Of a stretch of 47,247 nucleotides of DNA, positions 26,302 to 35,335 are shown one piece after another. The DNA lies in NCBI GenBank assembly GCA_021793395.1, contig JAJYSU010000012.1, forward strand, positions 1 through 47,247, written 5' to 3'. Under the pieces are notes generated by a model. That model was not told the DNA's origin. It did not search any database and worked only from the letters and a program-made list of their open reading frames with translations. The translations under genes were made by a program, and so were the position numbers. The first letter of the stretch is position 1; every line of letters starts with the position of its first letter. Source of the DNA: Actinomycetes bacterium (lineage in GTDB: Bacteria > Actinomycetota > Acidimicrobiia > Acidimicrobiales > RAAP-2).

Positions 26302-27216
26302 ATGACACTCTCGGTCGCGGTGCCACGGTCTCGGCTCGACGTGGTGCGCGGTTACGTGGCCCTCACCAAGCCACGGATCATCGAGTTGCTGCTTGTGACC
26401 ACCATTCCGACCATGATCGTGGCCGCGCGAGGGGTGCCGAGTCTCGTTCTGGTCGTGACGACGCTGATCGGCGGGACGCTCGCGGCGGCCGGGGCCAACA
26501 CCTTCAATATGGTGATCGACCGGGACATCGACGCGATCATGGAGCGGACCAAGCATCGGCCCCTGGTGACCGGGGTGATGTCGCCGCGGGCCGCCATGGT
26601 GTTCGCGGTGTGCCTCGAACTCGCGGCCTACGGGGTGCTGGCGCTCTGGGTGAATCAATTGTCGGCGTGGCTGGCGTTGTCGGCCACGGCGTTCTACGTC
26701 ATCGTCTACACGCTGTGGCTCAAGCGTCGCAGCAAGCAGAACATCGTGATTGGTGGTGCCGCGGGCGCGGTTCCGGTGCTCGTGGGCTGGGCCGCCGTGA
26801 CGAACTCTCTGAGTTGGACGCCGGTGCTGCTCTTTCTCGTCATTTTCATCTGGACGCCACCGCACTTCTGGGCGCTCGCCGTGCGTTACCGCGACGACTA
26901 CGAGGCCGCTCACGTGCCGATGATGCCCGTGGTGACCTCGTTGCGTCGTACCACTTTCGAAATCCTTGTGTACACGGTGTTGATGTGGGCGCTGACGGTC
27001 CTGATCGGTCCGAGCGCCCACCTGGGCTGGATCTACGCCCTGTCCTCGACTCTGCTCGGTGCGTGGTTCACCTTCTACGCCCTTCGCCTGTACCGTCACG
27101 CTCGTAGTGGCACGGCGGACGTGGCTCAGGCGATGCGCCTCTTCCACTTCTCGATCACCTATCTAACCGCGCTCTTCGTCGCGATGGCGGTGGATGTCCT
27201 TGTCCGATACCGGTAG
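26302..27216 (+). CDS. ctaB: Protohaem IX farnesyltransferase (haem O synthase)
   Basis: A 304-residue UbiA-type prenyltransferase with about eight membrane helices. It has the two Asp-rich motifs: NTFNMVIDRDIDAIMERTKH with RPLVTG, and the second near YRDDYEAAHVPMMPVV, plus LTKPRIIELLL and TPPHFWALA. It makes haem O from protohaem, the step before CtaA. It overlaps the downstream thioredoxin gene by 23 bp. Confidence 0.95.
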   Translation: MTLSVAVPRSRLDVVRGYVALTKPRIIELLLVTTIPTMIVAARGVPSLVLVVTTLIGGTLAAAGANTFNMVIDRDIDAIMERTKHRPLVTGVMSPRAAMVFAVCLELAAYGVLALWVNQLSAWLALSATAFYVIVYTLWLKRRSKQNIVIGGAAGAVPVLVGWAAVTNSLSWTPVLLFLVIFIWTPPHFWALAVRYRDDYEAAHVPMMPVVTSLRRTTFEILVYTVLMWALTVLIGPSAHLGWIYALSSTLLGAWFTFYALRLYRHARSGTADVAQAMRLFHFSITYLTALFVAMAVDVLVRYR

Positions 27217-27784
27217 TCCCCCTCGTCGGCGCCCCTCGCCTATGATGTTCATCTCGTTGGGTCTGGGCACGCTGCTCGCGGTCATTGTCATCGTGGGGGT
27301 TTCCTACCTGACGGGAGGATCATCGACGCCCACGTCGACGCCACCGCCCGCCCTCGTCGGCACGCGGGTGGCCGCCTTCACGCTGCCGGGCCTCTCGAGC
27401 GGGACCATCACCCCACCGTGGCGCGATCACCACCCGGCAGTTCTGATCTTCTTCGCGTCGTGGTGTGGTCCCTGCCAGGGTGAGATGCCAGCCGTGGCGC
27501 GTTACCTGGGCGACCACCACGTGGCGCCGGTTCGCGTGATTGGTGTGGACGCGAACGACCAGCGGGGCGCCGCTCGACAGTTCGTGGCCCGCGACCACGT
27601 GACGTTCCCCGTGGGCTTTGACGCCAACGGCGTCGTGACCAACCAGGTCTTTCACTTCGACACGTTGCCCGAGACCGTCTTCGTGAACGCGCGGGGAATT
27701 GTGACCAGTGTCCACTTTGGCGCTATTCCCGTGTCCCAACTCGCTGGTGGCATTCGTGCTCTGAGCGCGAGTGGTCAGTCGTAG
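27194..27784 (+). CDS. TlpA/ResA-like membrane-anchored thioredoxin
   Basis: A 196-residue protein. A basic start and one helix (FISLGLGTLLAVIVIVGVSY) anchor it, followed by a Thr/Pro-rich linker and a thioredoxin fold with FFASWCGPCQGEMPAV (the CxxC active site), GVDANDQRG and cis-Pro in TLPETVF. Such proteins reduce haproteins or cytochrome oxidase subunits outside the membrane. Lying with ctaB and opposite ctaA, it probably serves oxidase or cytochrome assembly. It overlaps ctaB by 23 bp and the convergent exporter by 10 bp. Confidence 0.9.
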   Translation: MSLSDTGSPPRRRPSPMMFISLGLGTLLAVIVIVGVSYLTGGSSTPTSTPPPALVGTRVAAFTLPGLSSGTITPPWRDHHPAVLIFFASWCGPCQGEMPAVARYLGDHHVAPVRVIGVDANDQRGAARQFVARDHVTFPVGFDANGVVTNQVFHFDTLPETVFVNARGIVTSVHFGAIPVSQLAGGIRALSASGQS

Positions 27785-28506
27785 CGAAAGGATCGCGAGG
27801 CGAGGAGGGGCGCCGCTACCGCCCAGACCGCCAGCGAGAGCCAGTCGGTTCCCGACGGTCCGATCCCGGAGCCGAGTACGCGGTGAAGTGCCTCGGCCAG
27901 TGCGCCCGACGGTAGCGCCACCATGAGCCGCGCAAGGCCCGTGGGCAGCGACGAGGTGGGCAGGACGATGCCCGAGAGCAGGAGCAGGACGAGGTAGAGA
28001 CCGTTGGTGGCGGCGAGATTCACCTCGGCGCGCAGTCGACCCGCCAGCGCGAGTCCGATACCGGCCAGTCCGGCCGATCCGAGGATCATCACCACGGCCA
28101 CCGTCCCCGCTCCGGCGGCTCCTCCGTGGGGTCGCCAGCCCAGCGCGAGTGCCACGACCGAGAGAATCACGACTTGGATGAACTCAGTGACCAGCACCGC
28201 GGCGACCTTCGCGCCGACGAGCCGTCGTTGGCCGAGGGGCGTGACGTACAGGCGTCGCAGGACGCCGAAGGATCGCTCGAAGCCGGTGGCGATCGAGAGA
28301 GCCACCATTGAGGTCGACAGCACGCAGAGCGCGAGGATCCCGGGGGCGATGAAGTCGACCCGGTGAGTGGTGGGAGTCGACGTGACGCGCACCAGGGCGA
28401 AGAAGATCAAAAGTCCAACGGGGATGGCGATCGTGAGAAGGAGCGTCTCGCCGCGACGCAGTGTCATGCGCACCTCGGCGAGGCTCTGCGCCCACCAGGC
28501 CCTCAC
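27775..28506 (-). CDS. ABC-2 type transporter permease
   Basis: A 243-residue protein with six membrane helices. Features are FIAPGILALCVLSTSMVAL after helix 1-2 and GFERSFGVLRRLYVTPLGQR, the charged loop of ABC-2 exporters. The substrate is unknown. The start overlaps the ATPase stop by 4 bp, so the two form one transporter. Confidence 0.88.
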   Translation of the reverse strand: MRAWWAQSLAEVRMTLRRGETLLLTIAIPVGLLIFFALVRVTSTPTTHRVDFIAPGILALCVLSTSMVALSIATGFERSFGVLRRLYVTPLGQRRLVGAKVAAVLVTEFIQVVILSVVALALGWRPHGGAAGAGTVAVVMILGSAGLAGIGLALAGRLRAEVNLAATNGLYLVLLLLSGIVLPTSSLPTGLARLMVALPSGALAEALHRVLGSGIGPSGTDWLSLAVWAVAAPLLASRSFRYD

Positions 28507-29426
28507 GCGTGGTCCTCGGCGTGCTCGCTGGCGCGCTCATTCGCGATCAACGCGAGGTAGCGCTCCTCGAGTGACGCGCGCGTGCGCAGGGCGACGAGGG
28601 CTACTCCCGCGTCACTCAGGTAGGCGTGCATTGTGGCGAGGATCTCGGGCGACGACGTCGTGGCGCAGCGCAGGCGCAGCGGTCCGTCAAGGTCGACGCG
28701 GCACGAGAGACGCTGTCCGAGTTCGGCCGGGTCGACCGGGCTCGCGACCTCGACGATCAGTTCGGGCTCGCCCGCCAACTCGTCCAGGGTGCCCGACGCG
28801 ATGACGCGGCCGCGCTGCATGATCACGAGACGATCCGCGACCCGTTCGGCCTCGTCGAGCTCGTGGGTGGTGATCAGGAGGGCGCAGCCTCGGTCCCTCT
28901 CGGCGCTGATGAGGGAACGGATCACCTGGCGGCCTTCGGGATCAACCGCCGTGGTGGGCTCGTCGAGCACTAGCACCCGAGGTCGACCCAGAAGGGCGAG
29001 GGCCAAGAGGGTTCGCTGTTGCTCGCCGCCGCTGAGTCGGCGCCACGGCGTGCGGGCACAGCCGTCGAGGTCGAGGAGGGTGAGGAGTTCGTTCGGCTCG
29101 CGTGGTGCGTCGTAGTAGGTGGCAGTGAGTTCGAGCACCTGGCGTGGCGTCATCGGAAACCAGACGCCGCCCCGTTGGAGGAGGGCTCCGGTGCGCCGGA
29201 CGACCTCGCGGTGATCGCGACGGGGATCGAGACCGTGCACGCGCACGGTTCCGGCGTCCGGTTCGCGGAACCCGAGCAGCGTCTCGACGGTGGTCGTCTT
29301 GCCCGCACCGTTAGGACCAAGCAGAGCGACGACGTCGCCGTAGTCCACGTGAAGACTCACGTCGTCGACGGCCGCGTGACTCGCGAACGACACCCGAAGG
29401 TTGTCGATAGTGATGGCGCTGCTCAC
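28503..29426 (-). CDS. ABC transporter ATP-binding protein
   Basis: A 307-residue ATPase of the exporter (drug/ABC-2 type) class. It has Walker A GPNGAGKTT, the signature LSGGEQQR, Walker B VLVLDEPTTAVDP and the switch ITTHELDEAE. The last 80 residues (PAELGQRLSCRVDLDGPLRL onward) are the usual small C-terminal domain of such ATPases. Its partner is the permease downstream, with which it overlaps. The divergent serS starts 53 bp upstream. Confidence 0.93.
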   Translation of the reverse strand: MSSAITIDNLRVSFASHAAVDDVSLHVDYGDVVALLGPNGAGKTTTVETLLGFREPDAGTVRVHGLDPRRDHREVVRRTGALLQRGGVWFPMTPRQVLELTATYYDAPREPNELLTLLDLDGCARTPWRRLSGGEQQRTLLALALLGRPRVLVLDEPTTAVDPEGRQVIRSLISAERDRGCALLITTHELDEAERVADRLVIMQRGRVIASGTLDELAGEPELIVEVASPVDPAELGQRLSCRVDLDGPLRLRCATTSSPEILATMHAYLSDAGVALVALRTRASLEERYLALIANERASEHAEDHA

Positions 29427-29478
29427 GCATCGAAACTAGACGCTTCATCGTCCGGTGAGCCCTCGGTAGGCTGATCGC

Positions 29479-30786
29479 ATGATCGACCTCGTCCAGTTGC
29501 GCCGCGAGCCCGAGGCGGTAACGGCGGCTCTGCGCCGTCGTGGCGTGACGGCGGCGACGGTGGAGACCATCGCCGCCCTCGACGTCGAGTACCGGCGACT
29601 CCTCGCCGAGACGGAGCGGCTGCGCGCTCAGGTCAAGGACTTGTCGCGCCGCGTCGGCGAGGCGCGCCGCGCCGGTGACACCGCGAGTGCGACTCGTCTC
29701 GCGGACGAGAGTCGTCGCGTCGGCGACCTCGAGCGGGCGAGTACGGCGGCGACCGAGGTGATCGAACGAGACCTTCGTGATCGGCTGCTGATGCTGCCGA
29801 ACTTGCCCTCGCCGGAGGCTCCGGACGGAGACGACGAGACCGGCAACGTCGAGTTGCGTCGCTGGTGGGTGGGATGCGACGAGGGCATTCCCGAACCCAC
29901 CTTTGCCGAGCACCAGCGGGTGCCTCACTGGGAGGTGGGCGCGGACCTCGGGATCCTGGATCTCGACACTGGCGTCAAGCTCGCCGGGTCGATGTTCCCG
30001 TTGTTCCGCGGTCCGGGGGCACGCCTGCTGCGCGCTCTGGGAAGTTTCGCCCTGGATCGCCACCTGGATGGCTTCGAGGAGATTCGGCCCCCGACCTTCG
30101 CGCTGACCGAGACGATGCGCTCGACGGGCCACCTGCCCAAGTCGGCCGACGACATGTACGCCATTGAGCGTGACGGCCTGTGGGCCATTCCCACCGCGGA
30201 GGTTCCGCTCACCTCGATGATGCGCGGCGAGATCATCGAGGAGGCGCGTCTGCCGATGCGCCTGACCGCGCAAACGGCGTGTTTCCGGCGTGAGGCGGGT
30301 GCCGCGGGACGTGATACGCGCGGCGTCCTGCGCGTGCACGAGTTTGACAAGGTGGAGCTCTTCGCCTACTGCACGCCGGATCAGGCAGCCGCGATGCACC
30401 TCGAGGTGCTGGCGCGCGCCGAGGGGATCATTCGCGCGTTGGGGCTGACGTACCGCGTACTCGACCTGTGCGCGGGGGATCTGGGAACGTCGTCGAAGCG
30501 CACGTGGGATCTCGAGGTCTACAGCCCGGGAGTAGATCGCTGGCTGGAAGTGTCCTCGGTGAGCTGGTTCGGCGATTTCCAGGCTCGCCGGGCGAACGTG
30601 CGGTTTCGCCGCGGCGACGGAACGACCGCGCTGGTACACACCGTGAACGGTTCGGCACTGGCGTGGCCGCGTATCTGGGCGGCATTGGTGGAAGTGGGTC
30701 GTCAGAGCGACGGATCCGTCGTGTTACCGGACGTCCTTAGCCCCTACCTGGGGGGCGCGACGCGGATCAGCCGACCGGTTTCGTAG
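29479..30786 (+). CDS. serS: Seryl-tRNA synthetase
   Basis: A 435-residue class II synthetase. The N-terminal coiled arm (IDLVQLRREPEAVTAALRRR to ERDLRDRLLMLPN) is followed by the catalytic domain: motif 2 TACFRREAGAAGRDTRGVLR with the HEFDKVE segment, LGTSSKRTWDLE, and motif 3 VNGSALAWPRIWAALVEVGR. It charges tRNA-Ser. The motif 3 region differs from the common GSGLAVGR form: AWPR holds the Arg but not the Gly-Leu-Ala-Val run. The C-terminal DGSVVLPDVLSPYLGG is normal. It ends inside the convergent regX3 (20-bp overlap). Confidence 0.95.
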   Translation: MIDLVQLRREPEAVTAALRRRGVTAATVETIAALDVEYRRLLAETERLRAQVKDLSRRVGEARRAGDTASATRLADESRRVGDLERASTAATEVIERDLRDRLLMLPNLPSPEAPDGDDETGNVELRRWWVGCDEGIPEPTFAEHQRVPHWEVGADLGILDLDTGVKLAGSMFPLFRGPGARLLRALGSFALDRHLDGFEEIRPPTFALTETMRSTGHLPKSADDMYAIERDGLWAIPTAEVPLTSMMRGEIIEEARLPMRLTAQTACFRREAGAAGRDTRGVLRVHEFDKVELFAYCTPDQAAAMHLEVLARAEGIIRALGLTYRVLDLCAGDLGTSSKRTWDLEVYSPGVDRWLEVSSVSWFGDFQARRANVRFRRGDGTTALVHTVNGSALAWPRIWAALVEVGRQSDGSVVLPDVLSPYLGGATRISRPVS

Positions 30787-31495
30787 CCTCGAACCGGTAG
30801 CCCACGCCGCGTACCGTGGTGATGAACTCCGGCGACTTGGGGTTGCGCTCGATCAGCGCCCGTAGGCGCTTGATGTGGACGTCGAGAGTCTTCGTGTCGC
30901 CGACGTAGTCGCTTCCCCATACGCGATCGATGAGCACCTCGCGAGTCAACACTCGACCCGGATTCTCGAGCAGGAGGTGCAGCAGCGCGAACTCCTTCTT
31001 GCGCAGTTTCACCTCGTCACCGGCGACGAAGCAACGTCGCGCGTCGATGTCGAGGCGTATCGGTCCTCGCTCGATGAGTGAGGCCTCGTCGCCACTGTCG
31101 TCGTGCGCCTCGCGGCGGCGCAGTACGGCGCGGATCCGCGCCACCAACTCGCGCAGCCGGTAGGGCTTGGTGACGTAATCGTCGGCACCGATCTCCAGCA
31201 GGAGTACCATGTCGACTTCCTCACCCTTGGCGCTGACGATGATGATCGGCACGTCGCTGACCTCGCGCAGGGAACGTAGGACGTCGAGGCCCGACAGGCG
31301 CGGCAGCATGAGGTCCAACAGCACGACATCACAGTCCCCGGGCCGGAAGGCGCTGAGCGCCTCGACGCCGTCGCGCGCGGCGGTTACGTCGAAGCCCTCT
31401 CGCTGTAGACCGATCGTGAGGGCGTCGACGAAGGACTCCTCGTCCTCTACGACGAGTACTCGGGTACGCCGCCCCGCGTCCGCGTGAGGACTCAT
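30767..31495 (-). CDS. regX3: Response regulator, RegX3/PhoB type
   Basis: A 242-residue OmpR-family regulator. The receiver domain (about 10-125) has the acidic pair EDEE, the phospho-acceptor Asp in VVLLDLMLP, the Thr/Ser at IIIVSAKGEE and the Lys in DDYVTKPYRL. The C-terminal winged helix contains KKEFALLHLLLENPGRVLTR, EVLIDRVWG and the wing RGVGYRFE. RegX3-like proteins switch on phosphate uptake genes. It follows its sensor by a 4-bp overlap. The gene symbol is from overall similarity and order. Confidence 0.9.
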   Translation of the reverse strand: MSPHADAGRRTRVLVVEDEESFVDALTIGLQREGFDVTAARDGVEALSAFRPGDCDVVLLDLMLPRLSGLDVLRSLREVSDVPIIIVSAKGEEVDMVLLLEIGADDYVTKPYRLRELVARIRAVLRRREAHDDSGDEASLIERGPIRLDIDARRCFVAGDEVKLRKKEFALLHLLLENPGRVLTREVLIDRVWGSDYVGDTKTLDVHIKRLRALIERNPKSPEFITTVRGVGYRFEATKPVG

Positions 31496-32787
31496 GGGTG
31501 GTTGACCGGCAGTTCGAGGATGAAGTTCGACCCCTCACCCTCGCGGGAGTCCACGATCACCGTGCCGCCATGGTTCTGGGCCACGTGACGCACGATACTC
31601 AGTCCGAGCCCGGTTCCTCCGGTCTCGCGAGCGCGACCCGGGTCGACCCGGTAGAAGCGTTCGAAGATGCGTTCGAGGTCCTTACTCGGAATACCGATTC
31701 CCTCGTCGCGTACGATGACGCGCACGACGGGTCCGATGACCTCGTCCGCGTCGGTAGTGCTCGCCTCGGCTCGCTCGATGCTGACCCGTACGACGTCGCC
31801 CGGCGCGGAGTAGACCACGGCGTTCTCGAGGAGGGCGTGCACGGCAGATACCAGTTGGCGACGGTCGCCCACGACCACGTGAGCGAACTCGGGCTCGTGA
31901 AACTCGAGACCTACCTCGTGCTGCTCGGCGGCGGTGCGGATTCGCTCGATTGCTTCGGCGACGAAGAGGGTGGCCGGGATCGGCTCGCGCGAGGGTGAGC
32001 CCTCGTTTTCGATGCGCGAGAGGTCCAGGAGGTCTTCGATGATGCGATTCACGCGATAGGCCTCGGCGTTGATGCGCTCGGCGAGACGTTGGGCGATCGC
32101 GGGGTCGCGCTCGACCTGCAGGGTCTCGGCGAGGAGTCCGAGAGCACCAATGGGGGTTTTTAGTTCGTGGCTGACGTTCGCGATGAAGTCACGGCGAATG
32201 TCCTCGAGGCGACGTCGTTCGGAGATGTTCTCGATCACGGCCAGCACGCCGAGGGGCCGCCTCCCGTCGTCGATGACGCTGGCGCGCACCGTGAGCGTTC
32301 GCCGCGGTGGACCGTAGAGGTCAATGGTGCGCTCCGCGACGCCGCTGGACCAGCCGTCGGCCAGGATGTCGGTCACCGCCTGGGCGGCGATGGCGTCACC
32401 GTAGCGGCTCGCCATGAGCTGTTCCGCCTGGGCGTTGCGCAAGATGACGTCGCCACTTTCGTTGCACAGTACGAGGCCCAGCGGCAGGCTGTCGAGAGAT
32501 CGGCGTAGGCGGATCGCCTCGGCACTGGATTCGCTGACGGCGGTGGTGGCTTCGCCGGTTACCTCCTCGAGGTACGCCAGAGCGGTCTCGACGCGCCCAT
32601 TGTCGCGGGGCACCTCGACACCCAAGCGGGCACCGAGTGCACTCAGGCGCTGCGCGATGGCGCGGTGGTCGCGTGCGCGAGAGATGAGCAGGCCGAGGAG
32701 GATACCGACTACGACGGCGCCCGCGAGGGTTCCGTAGAGCGCGGCGGGGGGCCACTGGGACACGGCGTTGACGCTGGCGAAAGACAC
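31492..32787 (-). CDS. senX3: Sensor histidine kinase, SenX3/PhoR type
   Basis: A 431-residue kinase with one membrane helix (about 19-36), a PAS-like domain (about 100-190), the HisKA box NVSHELKTPIGALGLLAETL with the phospho-acceptor His, the N box ENAVVYS, and the G boxes RDEGIGIP and GGTGLGLSIVRH. SenX3-like kinases sense phosphate supply together with the Pst system. It ends with a 4-bp overlap on regX3 and begins divergently to the type IV secretion-like operon 76 bp away. Confidence 0.9.
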   Translation of the reverse strand: MSFASVNAVSQWPPAALYGTLAGAVVVGILLGLLISRARDHRAIAQRLSALGARLGVEVPRDNGRVETALAYLEEVTGEATTAVSESSAEAIRLRRSLDSLPLGLVLCNESGDVILRNAQAEQLMASRYGDAIAAQAVTDILADGWSSGVAERTIDLYGPPRRTLTVRASVIDDGRRPLGVLAVIENISERRRLEDIRRDFIANVSHELKTPIGALGLLAETLQVERDPAIAQRLAERINAEAYRVNRIIEDLLDLSRIENEGSPSREPIPATLFVAEAIERIRTAAEQHEVGLEFHEPEFAHVVVGDRRQLVSAVHALLENAVVYSAPGDVVRVSIERAEASTTDADEVIGPVVRVIVRDEGIGIPSKDLERIFERFYRVDPGRARETGGTGLGLSIVRHVAQNHGGTVIVDSREGEGSNFILELPVNHP

Positions 32788-32863
32788 GTCTCATTCTCGC
32801 AGACTCGCGCCGCGTATCGGGCGACGCCGACCGTTGGGTGGCCACACGAGCAAGGGAGACCTC

Positions 32864-33148
32864 ATGTACATGGCCGGCGTCCAACTCAGTCCGTCGTCGA
32901 ATGCGCTTCCGGGCTATCAGGCCCTCCAGCAGTTCACCAACGGGATCGCGTCGTGGGCGCTGCTGGCGACTCTGGCGGCGTTCCTTCTGGGGGCGGCGCT
33001 CTGGGCCATCGGTAGCCACACCCAGAACATGCATCAGTCGATGTCGGGACGTCGAGCCGTGGCGACCTCACTCCTTGCGGCGGTTCTGATCGGCGCCGCT
33101 CCTCACGTCATCAACTTCTTTTTCTCAGCCGGGGGGAAGGTCAACTAA
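32864..33148 (+). CDS. Two-TM pilin-like subunit of type IV secretion-like operon (VirB2/TrbC-like)
   Basis: A 94-residue protein with two membrane helices (about 29-50, SWALLATLAAFLLGAALWAI; and 64-88) separated by a short basic loop (HTQNMHQSMSGRRAV). Its length, helix pair and first place in a conjugation-type operon fit the small membrane subunits called DUF6112 or VirB2/TrbC-like. The ATG at 32864 follows AAGGGAG. The stop codon shares a base with the next gene's start (TAATG). The assignment depends on context, because such proteins are poorly conserved. Confidence 0.6.
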   Translation: MYMAGVQLSPSSNALPGYQALQQFTNGIASWALLATLAAFLLGAALWAIGSHTQNMHQSMSGRRAVATSLLAAVLIGAAPHVINFFFSAGGKVN

Positions 33149-34257
33149 TGGTGTCGTGGCTCTGCCTCGCCTCGCCGGTCGGCTGCGCCGCGACCACTCT
33201 GGCGCGCGCGACCGTCGGGGACGTGTTTGGCGGTGTGACCGCGTGGATTACGGGCAGCGTGTCGTGGTTGCTCGCCGCCGCCGGTCACGTACTGGCGTCC
33301 GCGTCGGATCCCACGACCGTGGCGATCGCGGCTCGCCAGGAGTACGGCGTCCTGGTGGGGGTGGCGCCACTGGTGATGCTGGCCGGTCTGATGGTCGCCA
33401 CGCTCCAGGCGGTACGCCACGGGGACGCGTCGTCGCTGTGGCGCGTCTACTTCGGCGTGGTGCCGGCCAGCGTGGTGGCGATCAGTGTCGCTCCGTCGAT
33501 CGCGGTGCTCACTCTGCGCGCGGTCGATCAACTCTCGCGAGTGGCGGCCACGACCGACGCGGCGCGCGCGAGCCAGCTCGCCCGCGTCGTCGCGTTGTTG
33601 CCCAGCTCCACCCCGGGTTTTGGGATCTTGCTCCTGGCCAGTGGGATCGTGGTGGGCTGCTGGCTCTTGTGGTGCGAACTGATCGTACGCACCGTCGTTC
33701 TCACCCTGCTGCTAGTCCTGGTACCGGTCGCCGCGGCACTCGCCCCCCTTCCCGCAACTCGGCGGCTGGGCTGGCGCCTCGCCGAGACGTTCGCGGCCGT
33801 GGCGTCGACGAAGTTCCTCATCGTCGTGGCCCTATCCCTGGGCCTTAACGAACTGCGTGGGTCGTCGGCGACGCAACTGGTCACCGGCGCGGTCACGCTG
33901 GCTCTCGCGGTGGTCTCGCCGTTCGTGCTGTTGCGGGTGATGCCCTTCGTGGAGCAGTCCGCCGTGCACCACCTCGAGGGTCTTCGTCAACGTGCCGCGC
34001 GCGGCGCGGCACGTATCCCGTCCTCTCCGCTTGGTCGGGTCGTCCGATCTCTCGCGCCGGAGGTCGTTCCGGAGCCCTACGAGGCGCCCGAGGACCTGGG
34101 ACTGACTATGTGGCCGGGCGTGCCCGAATCTCCGATGCCCCCGTCCGACGGTGAGCCACCCGCGCCGCCGGTGGGTACGCCGCAGTTGCGTGGTGGCCAC
34201 GTGGTGCACTACTCCGACGAGGGCGGACCGGTGGTGGGATGGCACTTCGATGAGTGA
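33148..34257 (+). CDS. Polytopic membrane protein of type IV secretion-like operon (TrbL/VirB6-like)
   Basis: A 369-residue protein with about six membrane helices in the first 275 residues (for example LLLASGIVVGCWLLWCELIV and VTLALAVVSPFVLLRVMPF), followed by a soluble Pro-rich tail (about 310-369). This matches the shape of TrbL/VirB6 channel proteins. It begins within the stop codon of the small subunit and its own stop overlaps the next start (ATGAGTGA), which shows one operon. Family assignment is by shape and position. Confidence 0.65.
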   Translation: MVSWLCLASPVGCAATTLARATVGDVFGGVTAWITGSVSWLLAAAGHVLASASDPTTVAIAARQEYGVLVGVAPLVMLAGLMVATLQAVRHGDASSLWRVYFGVVPASVVAISVAPSIAVLTLRAVDQLSRVAATTDAARASQLARVVALLPSSTPGFGILLLASGIVVGCWLLWCELIVRTVVLTLLLVLVPVAAALAPLPATRRLGWRLAETFAAVASTKFLIVVALSLGLNELRGSSATQLVTGAVTLALAVVSPFVLLRVMPFVEQSAVHHLEGLRQRAARGAARIPSSPLGRVVRSLAPEVVPEPYEAPEDLGLTMWPGVPESPMPPSDGEPPAPPVGTPQLRGGHVVHYSDEGGPVVGWHFDE

Positions 34258-35335
34258 GGGGTCGCGGTTGGGTCCGGCCAACGCGGTCGTGCCGTGGATG
34301 GGCCTCGCGCCCCATCGTGTGGTCCTCGCCCTGGTCGGCGTGGGGGTGATGGGTGACGCCCTCCTGCGCCCGGGTACGCCGTGGTGGCAGCTGTTCGCGG
34401 GGGGCGTGTTACTAGTGGGGACGTTGCCCGCCGTGGACGGCCGCAGTGTCGCCGAGTGGGCGAGTACGGTCGCCTCCTACGCGGCGCGATCGCACTGGAT
34501 CACCGTGGCGGTCGAGGGTGCGCCGGGGGTGGCCGTGCGGCGAGGCGCCGGGGTGAGCGTATCGAGTGCTCGCGCCGAGGTGGTGGTGCGGGGTTTCGAG
34601 CTCGAGCATCGGGGACGCCTCGACTTGTCGAGTGGGGGGACCTTGCTCGCTCGCGCGTTGGCCGACCTGGTTGAAGCGGCAGCCCTCGCGCCCTCGGGCC
34701 AACACGTCTCGTGGCACGTTCGTCGCGACGCGGATGAGCTTGTCACCCTGCTGGCGTTGCGCGGTGATGGTTCCCCGTCGGCGATGTTTCGTCCGTGTGA
34801 CGCGCTGGTCGCGTGGTTCGTGGGGACGACCGTTGCTCGACGCACCTGGCTGCTCGAGCGTTGGCGCTACCTACGAGATCCCCACGAGGTCGTGCGCGTC
34901 CTGCGCATTCGAGACTTTACGGCGGCGCGCGACGCGGTGGTCTTGGACCGCCTGGCGTGGACGTCGTCGCGCGTGGGGATCTCGGTGCATGTCGCGGTCG
35001 TGGAGGCCGCTCGGGCGCGACGCCTGGCGGAACGGGCGGTGCACCGCAGCCGTAGCGACGCGGCCCTTTCGCGCGGTGCCGGCTTTCGCGAGAGCGCTCG
35101 CGCGACGTCCGACGCGGAGCGTCTGACGCGACGCGAGGTCCAGGTCGCGGCGGGTCGTGCACTAGTGCAACTAGGCGTCTACGTTACGGTGCACGCCGCC
35201 GGCGTGGACGAGTTGCGCGCGTCGGTCGCGGAGGTTCTCGCCGTGGCGCACGCGGCGGGCCTGCGCTGCGAGCGCGGGGCGGGCCGACAGGGACCGTGGC
35301 ACCGCTACCAGCTGCCGGGCGGGCTCGGATGGTGA
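34250..35335 (+). CDS. SCO6880-family protein (VirB3/VirB4 N-half-like)
   Basis: A 361-residue protein. Two membrane helices near the N-terminus (about 20-35 and 46-60) are followed by GRSVAEWASTVASYAARSHW, the same pattern as GRPVVEWLPVAAHWAARR in SCO6880-type proteins from conjugative elements. The C-terminal part RREVQVAAGRALVQLGVYVT, VHAAGVDELRASVAEVLA matches the SCO6880 block just before the ATPase protein. Together with the next gene it would form a split VirB4-like machine, where PrgI/VirB3 and VirB4 N-domain are on one chain. The start at 34250 overlaps the previous stop. Confidence 0.78.
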   Translation: MSEGSRLGPANAVVPWMGLAPHRVVLALVGVGVMGDALLRPGTPWWQLFAGGVLLVGTLPAVDGRSVAEWASTVASYAARSHWITVAVEGAPGVAVRRGAGVSVSSARAEVVVRGFELEHRGRLDLSSGGTLLARALADLVEAAALAPSGQHVSWHVRRDADELVTLLALRGDGSPSAMFRPCDALVAWFVGTTVARRTWLLERWRYLRDPHEVVRVLRIRDFTAARDAVVLDRLAWTSSRVGISVHVAVVEAARARRLAERAVHRSRSDAALSRGAGFRESARATSDAERLTRREVQVAAGRALVQLGVYVTVHAAGVDELRASVAEVLAVAHAAGLRCERGAGRQGPWHRYQLPGGLGW

